From a virus, in IMG/VR virus record IMGVR_UViG_3300044625_000541, positions 1 to 38,412 of that record: a DNA stretch of 38,412 nucleotides; one strand, given 5' to 3'. Position numbers and translations under genes: made by a program. The notes under the pieces are model-generated. The model had not been told where the DNA came from. It did not search any database and saw only the letters and a list, made by a program, of their open reading frames with translations. Each line of letters opens with the position of its first letter. Within the stretch, counting starts at the first letter, position 1. Positions 9,008 through 17,466 of the stretch are shown here, in pieces.

Positions 9008-9463
9008 TTATTGCTTGTTTCGGTATAACAACGCGCTAAAACTTGCCGACATGGTACCTGTACCCGTCCACGAAACTCGGTAGAACAAAAACGGTGAACC
9101 AGCTAGCCTCCAATGATAACTAGCCGTTGCGTCTGCTGCCGTTACTGTTGCTAAAGCCGTTTGAGTGTCAACCGTATTCAATGCCCTCCAGTTAACACCG
9201 TCAAGGCTACCTTGTAAAGAAATTGTGCCTCCAACGGTTCCGGAAATTTTAGTCACGTTGACCTGAACGGTTGTATTTGTAACCGCAATATCACGAAGTA
9301 AGCGACATTGAACTGTACCAGTAGCGGTATTCGTTACCGTATCGGACTGAGGGAACACTCCACCAGTTGACAGGGCATTGAAGAAAGGAGCTACTTGAGC
9401 GTTTGCAAATGAGATCGAAACCAAGGCTACCAAGATTCCGATAAATAGATTTTTCATTTTCAT
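9008..9463 (-). CDS. capsid-adjacent beta-rich protein with Sec signal peptide (151 aa)
   Basis: Residues 1-22 (MKMKNLFIGILVALVSISFA, then NA before Q23) form a clear signal peptide. The mature part is a beta-rich domain with GTISLQGSLDGVNWRAL, a pattern of discoidin/jelly-roll-like structural domains. The gene lies between the major capsid and connector genes and is transcribed with them. A decoration or accessory head protein is possible, but the signal peptide argues for export to the periplasm or cell surface. Either M1 or M3 could be the start. Confidence 0.65.
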   Translation of the reverse strand: MKMKNLFIGILVALVSISFANAQVAPFFNALSTGGVFPQSDTVTNTATGTVQCRLLRDIAVTNTTVQVNVTKISGTVGGTISLQGSLDGVNWRALNTVDTQTALATVTAADATASYHWRLAGSPFLFYRVSWTGTGTMSASFSALLYRNKQ

Positions 9464-9476
9464 ATTCTTTCAAAAA

Positions 9477-10739
9477 TTAAGCGATACCCAAAGCAGCAAT
9501 TGCAGCGTCAATGTTTGACACCTTCAAGAATCCGTCACGATCAACGTTTCTGATCAACAAGAAAATTTCTTGTTCAGCGCGGATAGTCCATTGATTTTTC
9601 AAGAATTGATCGTTAACCAATCCCATTTCAATGGTCACGTCTTCGCCTTGGTGAACGCTTCCATAGGAGAAGTCACCAATTGCCAAAGAGTTTGCGGTAA
9701 CGCGTGAAGACTCAACAACCATTACGTTGTCAATCTTTGTTCCGTCAGCTGAGATGAAAGGAGGTAGCAAATAATGACCGTCAACAGCTTTTGAAAGTTT
9801 GTATTTCAAAATGTCGATAGGGTTCATCAATACGATATTTGGCATGTACTTGCTTTGCTTTCCAGTACCAGCAGCCCCACCATTCATGATGGCCACGCGC
9901 AAAGCAGAAACCAAATCATAAAGGTTTGAATCTACTACCGTTCCGAAACCAGGCAATGTAATGTCAAGAGCCTGAGCAGGTGCCACGGTCAACAATCCGT
10001 TAAGGTTAGGGCTTACGCCTGACCCGTCATAGATTTGACCGTCAACTACTAGCTCCAAGTTTTTGTTAAGCAAGTCGTTGATTTGCTGGGACACAAATCC
10101 AAGATGACGATACGCCTGTTTTGAAACAGGGATGGTGTCAGCTAGAACTTGGAAAGACTCGGTACGCTCAATCCATGTAATCGCAGATTCTGGTTTTGTA
10201 CCGTTTTCAGCAACAGCAGCAGCGTTACGGGTGATAGCGTTTTGATCCATCCAACGCACAACTCCATTCGATTCAGCCATTTGAGCTGGTGAGTAGTTGT
10301 ATTGAGTGAATAGAGAACGGATAACTGCTTTGCGGGTAGCAAGCTCGCCAATTCCTGGGATGCGGATTCCCATCGTATTGTTTGATACAGATGATCTTTG
10401 CACCAAAGTCTTGTTTATCTTCAAAGATGCCCGGCCTGAATTGTCACCAGATGCAAGAGCTTTGATAGCATCCGCATTCTTAGCAACGATTTCCTCAACG
10501 CTGGTTCCTTTGTCCGCGCCTCCGTTTGAGGTCAACTTGCCTAGCTCGATTCCCTGCTTTTCGATTGCGGTGGTAAGCTCTTGGATAGACTTTTCAGTCA
10601 CGCCAAACTCACCCAACTTTGCCGCTAACTGATCAGCAGTGATGAAGCCTTTTACAGCCGCTTCAATAGCCGACTTAGTTGCATCGCCATTTTCTTTGGC
10701 CATGCCTTTAAGTAAGAGTTCTAATTCTTCTTTGTCCAT
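9477..10739 (-). CDS. major capsid protein, HK97 fold (420 aa)
   Basis: The N-terminal about 105 residues are charged and helical, as in the scaffolding delta domain removed from HK97-type capsid proteins. A well-ordered section then begins near NNTMGIRIPGIGELATRKAV. The C-terminal section with LVNDQFLKNQWTIRAEQEIF and RDGFLKV resembles the P-domain region of this family. The gene directly follows the prohead protease, the usual order, and is 2 bp from it. The product forms the icosahedral shell. Confidence 0.92.
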   Translation of the reverse strand: MDKEELELLLKGMAKENGDATKSAIEAAVKGFITADQLAAKLGEFGVTEKSIQELTTAIEKQGIELGKLTSNGGADKGTSVEEIVAKNADAIKALASGDNSGRASLKINKTLVQRSSVSNNTMGIRIPGIGELATRKAVIRSLFTQYNYSPAQMAESNGVVRWMDQNAITRNAAAVAENGTKPESAITWIERTESFQVLADTIPVSKQAYRHLGFVSQQINDLLNKNLELVVDGQIYDGSGVSPNLNGLLTVAPAQALDITLPGFGTVVDSNLYDLVSALRVAIMNGGAAGTGKQSKYMPNIVLMNPIDILKYKLSKAVDGHYLLPPFISADGTKIDNVMVVESSRVTANSLAIGDFSYGSVHQGEDVTIEMGLVNDQFLKNQWTIRAEQEIFLLIRNVDRDGFLKVSNIDAAIAALGIA

Positions 10740-10740
10740 T

Positions 10741-11676
10741 TTAAATGTGGTTTTTTGGTTGATAATACTTAATTAATTCCTTTGCTTTTAGAGTGCTTTT
10801 TGGCGGCTCTGTTTTTGGAGTGCCAACTGGCGGCTCCTCTTTTGTTTGCTCTATTGATAAAGTGGGCGTTGCCCAATTAGATCCTCTTTTAACAGCGCTT
10901 CCTTCGATGATCTTTGCCTCGGATACAGCCCAGAAGTAACCGGCTTCCAGCGCATCTTCTTTGTTTGCTATGTCATCAAAATACTTTTCCCAAATAGCGT
11001 ACTCCTTTTCGTATCTGTCATCATTGACGGCTAAATCAATCTTCACGTATTGCATCCCTACCGAGTGATTATTAACCTTTCCGGTGCGATACTTTTCAAA
11101 CATGAATTCATTTTCGTTTTTGTCAATCAACGAATCAAATACAAGAGCCTGAGTTTTTCCCTCAAAGTTTATCCCCATGTCATGCCAAGCGATCTGTTTA
11201 GTAAAGGCTTTAACATTGTCAGAGATTGTCCCCTTGAAGCTGAATTGATGTTCTTGAACCAGAGAAATACCTTTGTTTTCTTTCAGGGACTTATTCCAAA
11301 GTTGGTCTAAGTGAACATCACCGTGGGAGTCAAATAGCTTTGTCGTATTGATTATAGATCGAACTTTTATTTGAGTTGCCGTGTCTGGTATTTCTACTGA
11401 TTGCATTCCGGCCTTTACAGTAAATTCAGATTTGTCTTTGTCGATTACCAATTCAACACAATGACTCACCCCGTCAGATTCCTTAGTGACGCTTTTCTTT
11501 TGTGCAATGAGCTTGCTTTTGTTGACTATCAGGTAGTCAATCAATTGGGACTTTTCTGGAAATTGTGGCAGTTCGAGTTTCATTTCTTTACTATTTGCTT
11601 TTCCTTTACGATCTTTTCCTTGATCGCTTTTATCTTTTGTATTTCTTCCAGCGTTGGCTTTTCCATTAGTATTCAA
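10741..11676 (-). CDS. prohead protease-like protein (311 aa)
   Basis: This protein probably matures the capsid by cutting the delta domain. It has the layout of caudoviral serine proteases: KVRSIINTTKLFDSHGDVH, a histidine in VQEHQFSF, and a serine in GKVNNHSVGMQ, which would be the catalytic His and Ser. Residues 1-35 are a basic, low-complexity leader (RNTKDKSDQGKDRKGKANSK), and the tail is rich in proline, lysine and glutamate, which may be a scaffold segment. It stands directly ahead of the major capsid gene. Confidence 0.78.
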   Translation of the reverse strand: MNTNGKANAGRNTKDKSDQGKDRKGKANSKEMKLELPQFPEKSQLIDYLIVNKSKLIAQKKSVTKESDGVSHCVELVIDKDKSEFTVKAGMQSVEIPDTATQIKVRSIINTTKLFDSHGDVHLDQLWNKSLKENKGISLVQEHQFSFKGTISDNVKAFTKQIAWHDMGINFEGKTQALVFDSLIDKNENEFMFEKYRTGKVNNHSVGMQYVKIDLAVNDDRYEKEYAIWEKYFDDIANKEDALEAGYFWAVSEAKIIEGSAVKRGSNWATPTLSIEQTKEEPPVGTPKTEPPKSTLKAKELIKYYQPKNHI

Positions 11677-11950
11677 CTAAAAAGTTTTGAGTGCCAGCAC
11701 TTGCTTTTGCCCATAAGCTTTCGTTGCGGTTAACAGTGAGCGTTATTGTCTGGCTTGCTCCATAAGCAAAGGCATTAGTCAAGGCTGGAGCAGATCCTTT
11801 CTTTGATATTCCGAATTGGATAGTCCCTGCATTACCAGAAGCAGTCTTAATAATCAACTGGTAAGACCCAGAGCTATTTTGGACTAAAGGAAATTCAGTA
11901 GTTGTGGTATTGGCAAGAGCTGCCGTTTCCGCTTTTCTTATATCTGGCAT
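11666..11950 (-). CDS. small beta-rich structural protein (94 aa)
   Basis: No family is recognised. The protein is short, rich in T, S, A and G, and built of alternating polar and hydrophobic residues (SYQLIIKTASGNAGTIQFGI) that suggest a beta sandwich. It overlaps the protease start by 11 bp and lies between portal and protease. A head decoration or fibre function is possible but rests on position and composition only. Confidence 0.6.
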   Translation of the reverse strand: MPDIRKAETAALANTTTTEFPLVQNSSGSYQLIIKTASGNAGTIQFGISKKGSAPALTNAFAYGASQTITLTVNRNESLWAKASAGTQNFLVEY

Positions 11951-11952
11951 GG

Positions 11953-12249
11953 CTATTTTGGTTTACGTCTGTTTCTTAGCATATCTGAAAAAGATAATCT
12001 ATCCCTTTTTACAGGTTGTGGCACTGGCATAGATGTAGGTTCAGCGTCTCCTTTTTGTTCTTCAGCTACTTCCTCGGTTACCTTTTCAATTGTTTCGGTA
12101 AAGTCACTAGACTGAGTTGATAGCACTTGGTCGCTTTCTACTTCTGGCAATACTTCGCTACTTTCTTCAATAAAGCTAGGAACCTGGCTTACAGATTCGC
12201 TCTCAATGATTGGCGTTTCAATCTTTGGTTGTTTGTTTTTTCTGCTCAT
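11953..12249 (-). CDS. acidic, low-complexity protein after the portal (98 aa)
   Basis: The central part is strongly acidic and rich in E, S, V and T (ESESVSQVPSFIEESSEVLP) and probably disordered, while the last about 20 residues are basic (RDRLSFSDMLRNRRKPK). It overlaps the portal stop by 4 bp. A scaffold-like or packaging accessory role is possible from its place between portal and protease, but no family is recognised. Confidence 0.6.
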   Translation of the reverse strand: MSRKNKQPKIETPIIESESVSQVPSFIEESSEVLPEVESDQVLSTQSSDFTETIEKVTEEVAEEQKGDAEPTSMPVPQPVKRDRLSFSDMLRNRRKPK

Positions 12250-13508
12250 GGTGTTGTGAATTTGAATCCTAGTTTTTTTAATTCTTCCTGATACATTTTA
12301 ACATCGATCGCCTGATCGGCTAAAGCCTTTGATAAAGCGTTTACCAAAGTTGTCATAGCCTCGCCCCTTGCTTTTAAGTCCTCCTGAAATATTGGTAAGT
12401 GTAGGTATTCAGCAACTATCGATGTCTTACTGTCTGGCATGAACTCACTCGATAGACCGCCTATCCACTCATTAGCCTCAGGCATTACGGTACGGATATA
12501 AAGCCCCTTTTCGGCTTGGTGTTGGTTTTCGTATGTCGATCCCATCTTGCGTACAAACAATTCAGCAGGAACCCCGAACGTGTCAAGGCATTTGTCAAAG
12601 CCCTGTTCTATTTCTTCGAATAGTCCGAGATTCTTTGGATTGTTAGTTCCGGCCTGCTCCCATCGAATAGGCAGATCGGTTATAATCGTTTGCTTTTGAC
12701 CTCTTGCAGTCCCGTACTGGGAAAAGGTATCTTGAAGCCTTTTCTTTTCGGTTTCGTCAAGTGGCACCGCCCCAGATACTACGTCCTTTCCATCGTTCAC
12801 CCATGCCCCGTTAGCGCCTCGAAACGCCAATATAATACCCCGGCTTTCGTATGCCTGCCTGATGTTATTGATCACAGGCTTTAAGGCGCAAAGTTTAGAT
12901 TTACCTTTTAACAGGTTCTTGTCTGTCGCGTGCTTTATTTCTATCCTGTTATCATTGAAGTGAATGACTAGCGATGAGTCTATTTCTGTTTCTTTTTTAT
13001 CGTCAATCTTGACTTTGTATATTACATTAGGGCGATCTGCATGTAGGAAGAAAGGCGTGCTGTTATCGTATTTAGGTTCTACAATGTTCCCGGGTAAGGT
13101 ATATAAAGCCTTTACGCGCTCAATTTTAGGATCGAAACCGATAGGAGCTGTTTTGTAGATATACTCATTACCGAATACCTCCCTTAATACCTTAGTATTA
13201 ATTAGAAATTCTTTGTATTGCTGAAACCAATTAGGGTTAGTCAGAAGCTTTATAAGCGCCTGTCCTTGCGGTGTAGGTGTTTCCGCCCCTTCTTTGTTTA
13301 CCTCTTTGAGCCGCATGTTACTCCATGCCCGCGCTTTCATGTTAATGATAGCGTTTACCTCAGGCACTTCTTGGTAGGATTTCAGCTCGTCAATGTCACC
13401 AAAGGGGTCTTTATTAGAGCCAAATGCATAAAAATAGCCGGCACCATCCTTTCTGATGCGGAAAAGGTTATCGTAAATTACAGGCGGAAGCCAGTCCTTT
13501 AGTACCAA
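12246..13508 (-). CDS. portal protein (420 aa)
   Basis: The portal ring is the DNA entry pore and connects head and tail. The sequence shows features of the HK97-type portal family: an N-terminal wing with YQEVPEVNAIINMKARAWSN, a central section, and a helical segment near the C-terminus (LKARGEAMTTLVNALSKALA). It follows the large terminase. The frame starts with TTG at 13508-13506 just downstream of a good promoter (13525-13557). No ATG occurs near the N-terminus, so a TTG start is likely. Confidence 0.88.
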   Translation of the reverse strand: MVLKDWLPPVIYDNLFRIRKDGAGYFYAFGSNKDPFGDIDELKSYQEVPEVNAIINMKARAWSNMRLKEVNKEGAETPTPQGQALIKLLTNPNWFQQYKEFLINTKVLREVFGNEYIYKTAPIGFDPKIERVKALYTLPGNIVEPKYDNSTPFFLHADRPNVIYKVKIDDKKETEIDSSLVIHFNDNRIEIKHATDKNLLKGKSKLCALKPVINNIRQAYESRGIILAFRGANGAWVNDGKDVVSGAVPLDETEKKRLQDTFSQYGTARGQKQTIITDLPIRWEQAGTNNPKNLGLFEEIEQGFDKCLDTFGVPAELFVRKMGSTYENQHQAEKGLYIRTVMPEANEWIGGLSSEFMPDSKTSIVAEYLHLPIFQEDLKARGEAMTTLVNALSKALADQAIDVKMYQEELKKLGFKFTTP

Positions 13509-13524
13509 TTTTGGAATGTTTCAC

Positions 13525-13557
13525 CAAAAGTAATACTTATTTAAAGAACTTTACCAA
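13525..13557 (-). promoter_or_regulatory. promoter for the portal-capsid operon
   Basis: On the minus strand the 73-bp gap between large terminase and portal contains TTG, a 22-bp spacer and TACTTTTG, which matches the Bacteroidetes consensus TTG-N17-23-TAnnTTTG. Transcription would start about 5-8 bases after the -7 box and leave a leader of about 11 nt before the TTG start at 13508. Confidence 0.65.
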
Positions 13558-13581
13558 ATTGGGAGGATTATTTTTTTGGGA

Positions 13582-14796
13582 CTATATTCTAAAGTCACCC
13601 ACAGTAAGGTAACCTGATGCGCTCCAGAAGTCATCGTACTTGTCAATAGTCTCAGAAAGTTGAATGCCATCCACAACGCGGTAGCAAAAGTTTTCCTGTT
13701 CGCGCTTTACGTCAATGTCACGGATCAGGTGAATGTTGTACTTATGCAGCATGGCAATCCAGTAGAGGCGTGACCCCGGAAACTTCTTTGTGAGTAAGGC
13801 TTTGATTCCGGCTCTTCTCATATCACTTACCCATCCTATGCCAGTGTTTGTATTGTCCATGTTCGTATCGCACCAGATATGATGATTGATACCAAGCAAT
13901 TTAACCGCGTCAATTACCTCGTTTGAGGTCTGGCATGGGTTGTAATAGAGTTTTTTTAGGAACAAATCAGGTTTGGGAGACTTAGCTCGAACGCCTCCTT
14001 TTACTATTACAGTTGGGTGAGCCGATCCAAAGTCTAGGCCATAGCCGAACTTCTCAATATCTGGCGGGAAGTCATCGACATAAGTAACCAAAGGAAAGAC
14101 TAAGCCTTCCCGATTTGCCCGTACCCCTCGTCCGTACACATCCCAACGGTATCGATCTGCTGTCCCGTTGGCTACGTTTTCAGGATTGCCAGGGTCATAG
14201 CTTTCAATCTCTTTGATTACAGATTCCTGAAGGTGCCTGTTATTAGTGTATGTGGAATGGGTGAATACGGTATCGCTCCGCTTTTCAAACGCAAAGAACC
14301 AGTGATCCGTATATTTAGGGTTCCAGTCAGCAACTACGAGCTTTCTACACCGCATGATCCAATTCATTACCCGTTCCTTTTCGCACCCGGAAAGTACCTC
14401 GTTAAAAAATATTATGTCTGAGTCGGTGGCTTCCTTTATTTCGGTGGTGTTATCGTCTAAGCCTCGGAACTTGATCTCTTGCCCGAATAGAATGTAGATA
14501 GGCTTCCCAGCGTTATCCCGATAGTTGGCTTGGTTGTATATCCCGATAACTTGTAAGCAGTTTTTGAAGTCTTTGAATAGGTACTCTTTGCAGTTTACCA
14601 GCGTGTCCCTGAAAAGGAATATGTCGAGTTTCTTACCCCTGTTGTGGTCGCATATCCACACTAACAGGTGAATAAAGTCCCACGTTTTTGAAGACCTAGA
14701 CCCGCCCTCGTTACCGATTATTAGCTTGGTGTTTGGCTGCCGGCCTGCAACCATTTGCGCCATCTTAAAGAACAGCCCGTTAGGCTTCCAGATCAT
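13582..14796 (-). CDS. terL: terminase large subunit (404 aa)
   Basis: This is the DNA packaging motor. A Walker A variant GGSRSSKT lies at residues 31-38. The Walker B-like strand IIFFNE is at 128-133, with E133 as the likely catalytic carboxylate. The nuclease domain begins near GYGLDFGSAHPTVIVKGG, with D255 as a metal-binding residue. It lies between the small terminase and the portal. The N-terminal overlap with the upstream 46-residue gene is 4 bp. Confidence 0.93.
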   Translation of the reverse strand: MIWKPNGLFFKMAQMVAGRQPNTKLIIGNEGGSRSSKTWDFIHLLVWICDHNRGKKLDIFLFRDTLVNCKEYLFKDFKNCLQVIGIYNQANYRDNAGKPIYILFGQEIKFRGLDDNTTEIKEATDSDIIFFNEVLSGCEKERVMNWIMRCRKLVVADWNPKYTDHWFFAFEKRSDTVFTHSTYTNNRHLQESVIKEIESYDPGNPENVANGTADRYRWDVYGRGVRANREGLVFPLVTYVDDFPPDIEKFGYGLDFGSAHPTVIVKGGVRAKSPKPDLFLKKLYYNPCQTSNEVIDAVKLLGINHHIWCDTNMDNTNTGIGWVSDMRRAGIKALLTKKFPGSRLYWIAMLHKYNIHLIRDIDVKREQENFCYRVVDGIQLSETIDKYDDFWSASGYLTVGDFRI

Positions 14797-14933
14797 TGTA
14801 TTTCCTTAACGCCAAAAACGCCTTGAATATTACAGATTATGTAATCCCAATAATCCACATCGGCCATTAATCGCCATAGCGGTTTATCAAATTTTAAATC
14901 GTAAAGTTTTCTTATCCTAAATTTTGGCTTCAT
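14793..14933 (-). CDS. small protein between terminase subunits (46 aa)
   Basis: The start at 14933 (MKPKFRIRKLYDLKFDKPLW) overlaps the stop of the upstream small gene as ATGA, and its own stop overlaps the terminase start by 4 bp. A longer in-frame version would run into the upstream gene and is less likely. The protein is basic at the N-terminus and rich in W, Y and D in the middle. Function is unknown. Confidence 0.55.
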   Translation of the reverse strand: MKPKFRIRKLYDLKFDKPLWRLMADVDYWDYIICNIQGVFGVKEIQ

Positions 14934-15112
14934 TTCAATAATATGAAATCCATAAACGCAAAGAAAGCATCCAAAACGCCAACCTTTTGCATTACCCAAA
15001 TAAGCACCTTCGCAATATAATACCCAAGATTACATGCCGCAATGAATATCAGCGGGTAAAATAGTATAAACAAAATTTTATTTCGTTTCAAAAGTGTTTT
15101 GTCGGTAATCAT
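14930..15112 (-). CDS. small membrane protein (60 aa)
   Basis: A basic N-terminus (MITDKTLLKRNK) is followed by hydrophobic stretches (ILFILFYPLIFIAACNLGYY and VLIWVM, then AFFAFMDFILL), so one or two membrane helices are expected. It is placed between the terminase subunits and coupled to the next gene by an ATGA overlap. Function is unknown. Confidence 0.55.
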   Translation of the reverse strand: MITDKTLLKRNKILFILFYPLIFIAACNLGYYIAKVLIWVMQKVGVLDAFFAFMDFILLK

Positions 15113-15127
15113 AAAAATATTATTTGG

Positions 15128-15478
15128 CTATTTCATTTCCCCGTCTATAATCTGACCGTCTACCATTGCCGTAATGACGGGGCTCAAATCAACACTAGTT
15201 ATATTCATCTCCTGCTTTGCCTTTCCCTCCACGCGGTCAAATATCTCAATAATTGCGCGAAGGTCGCCATCGTTGGCCTTCTTCAAAAGTTTACGGATGA
15301 TGACCTCCTGAAACTGCCTGCGCTCCTTCTTGTTGTCAATAACCACTTCAACGTCCTCTTCCAGCATGGCCTTCAAGATCGTGGATAGGTTCTTTGCACC
15401 TTTCGGCCTTCCCTCCTTATTAATCCTGTTCGGGTCAGTGTGGAAGCCCTGCCCTTCTAAATTCTCTGGATTAGGCAT
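15128..15478 (-). CDS. terS: terminase small subunit-like protein (116 aa)
   Basis: The protein has a basic N-terminal segment GRPKGAKNLSTILKAMLEED, typical of small terminase and DUF5681-type DNA-binding proteins, then helices (RRQFQEVIIRKLLKKANDGD and LRAIIEIFDRVEGK). It would recognise phage DNA for packaging with the large subunit encoded downstream. It overlaps the ParB-methyltransferase gene by 8 bp. Confidence 0.8.
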   Translation of the reverse strand: MPNPENLEGQGFHTDPNRINKEGRPKGAKNLSTILKAMLEEDVEVVIDNKKERRQFQEVIIRKLLKKANDGDLRAIIEIFDRVEGKAKQEMNITSVDLSPVITAMVDGQIIDGEMK

Positions 15479-16613
15479 TTATCGTAGTTTCTACGTTGTT
15501 TCTGACGTATTCCTTCCCGTTTAGCTTTATAGTGAGCGTGGGGTCAAGTTTAATCATCCGGTCAACTATTACTTGGCAATACTTCGGGTCAAGTTCCATG
15601 CCGTAGCATTTTCGTTTTAATTGGTGTGCTGCTACCATTGTTGAGCCTGAGCCGAGAAATAAATCTAAAATATTTTTACCAGCTTGAAATTCATTAAACG
15701 CCCATTCAGCCAAAGCAACTGGTTTTTGGGTTGGATGTACTCTTTTTTCTTTATTTTTCATATCCTCTTGTAGCATTCCCATCCATTTCCATTTGAATTT
15801 TTTTACTGACTTTTTATAACTTGTCCAAGCTAATTCGCAATCTGCAAAATCAGTATCTCCATTATCTTTATCCCAAACTATCCAACAAGAAGATGGTGGT
15901 AATTTATCAGCATAATAATTAGCACCCCATAAAACTACATTATCACAAATTGATAAACTTAAATTAATTGCATCATAAGGTATTTGTTTATCCCATTCAT
16001 TAATACCATAATCTATTTTCTTTGCAACTCCGCCTCCTTTACCTTGACTTTGATTTCCAATGTTAATTCCATAAGGAGGGTCAGTAAATACCATATCAGC
16101 CTTTTGTCCGTTCATTAGCTTTGCCACTTGGTCGCTATCTGTACTATCACCACAAAGTAATCTGTGTTCCCCTATCTCAAATAAATCCCCAAGTACAATA
16201 TCCGTTTCAATACCGCCTTCGGGTACCTCAAAGTCATCCTCCTCCGCATCAAGCTGTTGAATATCCGGCACATCTAAACCCCACTCGGTTAGCTGCTCGG
16301 CATCCCATTCATTCGCCAAAATATCCCAATCCCACTCACCGCCTGATACGTTGTCTTTGATTATAAACTCGCGCTGCTGTTCTTCGCTCCAATCTGCCAC
16401 GATAACCGGAACGTCCTTCATTCCAGCTTCAATACAGGCTTTGAGGCGCATATTGCCACCCAAAACTATCATATCCTTGTTTACCACGATAGGCCGCTTG
16501 TTGAGCATATCGGGAAAGTCTTTGATTGACTGGACTAGCTTTTTAAACTTCTCGTCTTTGATTAACCTCGGATTGTTCGGGTTAGGTTTTATCTGTGAAA
16601 CCAGCATCACCAT
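15471..16613 (-). CDS. ParB-like domain fused to DNA methyltransferase (380 aa)
   Basis: Residues about 1-115 form a ParB/sulfiredoxin-like domain (IKPNPNNPR, PIVVNKDMIVLGGNMRLKAC). A DNA N6-adenine or N4-cytosine methyltransferase follows, with DPPYG at 178-182 and the SAM-binding motif DLFLGSGST at 317-325; the order DPPY before FxGxG is that of beta-class enzymes. The likely role is protection of phage DNA from host restriction. Such fusions are common beside terminase genes. The segment between the two motifs (nt about 15660-16080) is much more AT-rich than the rest, so the catalytic core may have been exchanged. It overlaps the genes on both sides. Confidence 0.9.
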   Translation of the reverse strand: MVMLVSQIKPNPNNPRLIKDEKFKKLVQSIKDFPDMLNKRPIVVNKDMIVLGGNMRLKACIEAGMKDVPVIVADWSEEQQREFIIKDNVSGGEWDWDILANEWDAEQLTEWGLDVPDIQQLDAEEDDFEVPEGGIETDIVLGDLFEIGEHRLLCGDSTDSDQVAKLMNGQKADMVFTDPPYGINIGNQSQGKGGGVAKKIDYGINEWDKQIPYDAINLSLSICDNVVLWGANYYADKLPPSSCWIVWDKDNGDTDFADCELAWTSYKKSVKKFKWKWMGMLQEDMKNKEKRVHPTQKPVALAEWAFNEFQAGKNILDLFLGSGSTMVAAHQLKRKCYGMELDPKYCQVIVDRMIKLDPTLTIKLNGKEYVRNNVETTINA

Positions 16614-16804
16614 TTCCCCACCGGGCAGTTTAAATTTGGGTTCCTTAGTCTCATTTGAAGATTACATCCACATTTGCCACACACGCCCCAAAGGCTATAC
16701 ATTGGGCATTCAAAACACACAGCAACCCTTTTTTGATATAGTTCTTCATTATTTCCTAGCAAGTAATCCTTAACGCCAATAACAATATCTAACGGACTGT
16801 CCAC
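16607..16804 (-). CDS. zinc-ribbon-like small protein (65 aa, GTG start)
   Basis: Six or seven cysteines in CFECPM, CGKCGC and NCPVG suggest a bound zinc. The frame starts with GTG directly after the stop TGA of the upstream 44-residue gene, and ends overlapping the ParB-methyltransferase start by 7 bp. Similar cysteine-rich small proteins occur in phages of this group, but no function is known to me. Confidence 0.7.
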   Translation of the reverse strand: MDSPLDIVIGVKDYLLGNNEELYQKRVAVCFECPMYSLWGVCGKCGCNLQMRLRNPNLNCPVGKW

Positions 16805-16939
16805 TCAATTCTGCTCTTTTAGCTTTGCCTTTATCCCGTCCATCGTTACCCCTGTCCTTTGAATCTTCCTGAATGAAAACAGGCTTTCCAATTCAAAACA
16901 ACCGTATATCACCGCTAAAACGTTTAAAGTGCCTTTCAT
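16805..16939 (-). CDS. small protein (44 aa)
   Basis: The frame reads MKGTLNVLAVIYGCFELESL at its start and ends KAKLKEQN, with the stop abutting the GTG of the zinc-ribbon gene. It is the first frame after the hairpin at 16949-16983. The tight join to the next gene supports translation. The function is unknown. Confidence 0.5.
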   Translation of the reverse strand: MKGTLNVLAVIYGCFELESLFSFRKIQRTGVTMDGIKAKLKEQN

Positions 16940-16948
16940 GTTTAAATC

Positions 16949-16983
16949 AAAGAGGCCGACCAAGCGCTAGAGTCAGCCTCTTT
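16949..16983. terminator. hairpin terminator, usable on both strands
   Basis: AAAGAGGCCGAC and GTCAGCCTCTTT form a 12-pair stem with one mismatch or G-U around an 11-base loop. The A and T ends of the stem can serve as U-runs in either direction. It would separate the HNH/early genes from the methyltransferase-terminase operon. Confidence 0.65.
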
Positions 16984-17099
16984 CTAAGTGATAGATTCAT
17001 TACCTTAGATCACGTTTATTGCCGTGTGCGATACAAAATACTGTAAAAATTGGGACTTTTGCAATGATTTTTACCAAATTAGCCAAATCCCCGCACACA

Positions 17100-17216
17100 T
17101 CAAAGTTGCTTGATCGCTTTTAAGGCTTTCCTTGTTGCCTTGGTTAGCCTGACAATCTCTTGAGCGTTGGCCTGAATACTGGCTTGCAGCTCATCGCGTT
17201 TCTTTTGTAAGTCCAT
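17100..17216 (-). CDS. short helical protein after HNH gene (38 aa)
   Basis: The frame MDLQKKRDELQASIQANAQE continues with IVRLTKATRKALKAIKQL and is a single heptad-like basic helix. It overlaps the HNH stop by 26 bp. The sequence upstream of the neighbouring 16.9-kb genes otherwise has no frame. It is plausible as a small coiled-coil protein, but no homologue is recalled. Confidence 0.4.
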   Translation of the reverse strand: MDLQKKRDELQASIQANAQEIVRLTKATRKALKAIKQL

Positions 17217-17466
17217 TGTTGGTTAGTTTTTGGTTATGAATGTTTTGTAAAAATACTTTAAACTGTTTGCGGTCGCCATATTTTTCGTGGCAAGTCCTAC
17301 AAAGTAACATCAAGTTTTCGATCACGTCCTTTCCCTTAGTGCCTCCCATCTTTCGGCTGTCAATGTGATGGATGTCGATACCTGGCGCCCAGCATACCTC
17401 GCAGGGCAGGAACTCCGTGCCATCATATCCGAACGCTTTAAGGTATATAGCAGTGTGCTTTTTCAT
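17191..17466 (-). CDS. HNH endonuclease (91 aa)
   Basis: The metal-binding fold is visible: C22 and C25 (CEVC), the catalytic DIHHID at 31-36, N51, and CRTCH at 56-60. HNH enzymes near the terminase genes often take part in DNA packaging cuts, though here the methyltransferase gene lies between. It overlaps the upstream gene by 4 bp. Confidence 0.88.
   Translation of the reverse strand: MKKHTAIYLKAFGYDGTEFLPCEVCWAPGIDIHHIDSRKMGGTKGKDVIENLMLLCRTCHEKYGDRKQFKVFLQNIHNQKLTNNGLTKETR

Noticed and set aside
15471-16613. ParB-like domain as sign of a plasmid-phage partition system
   Set aside because: The domain is fused to a methyltransferase, there is no ParA gene or parS-like repeat, and such fusions are common in lytic phages.
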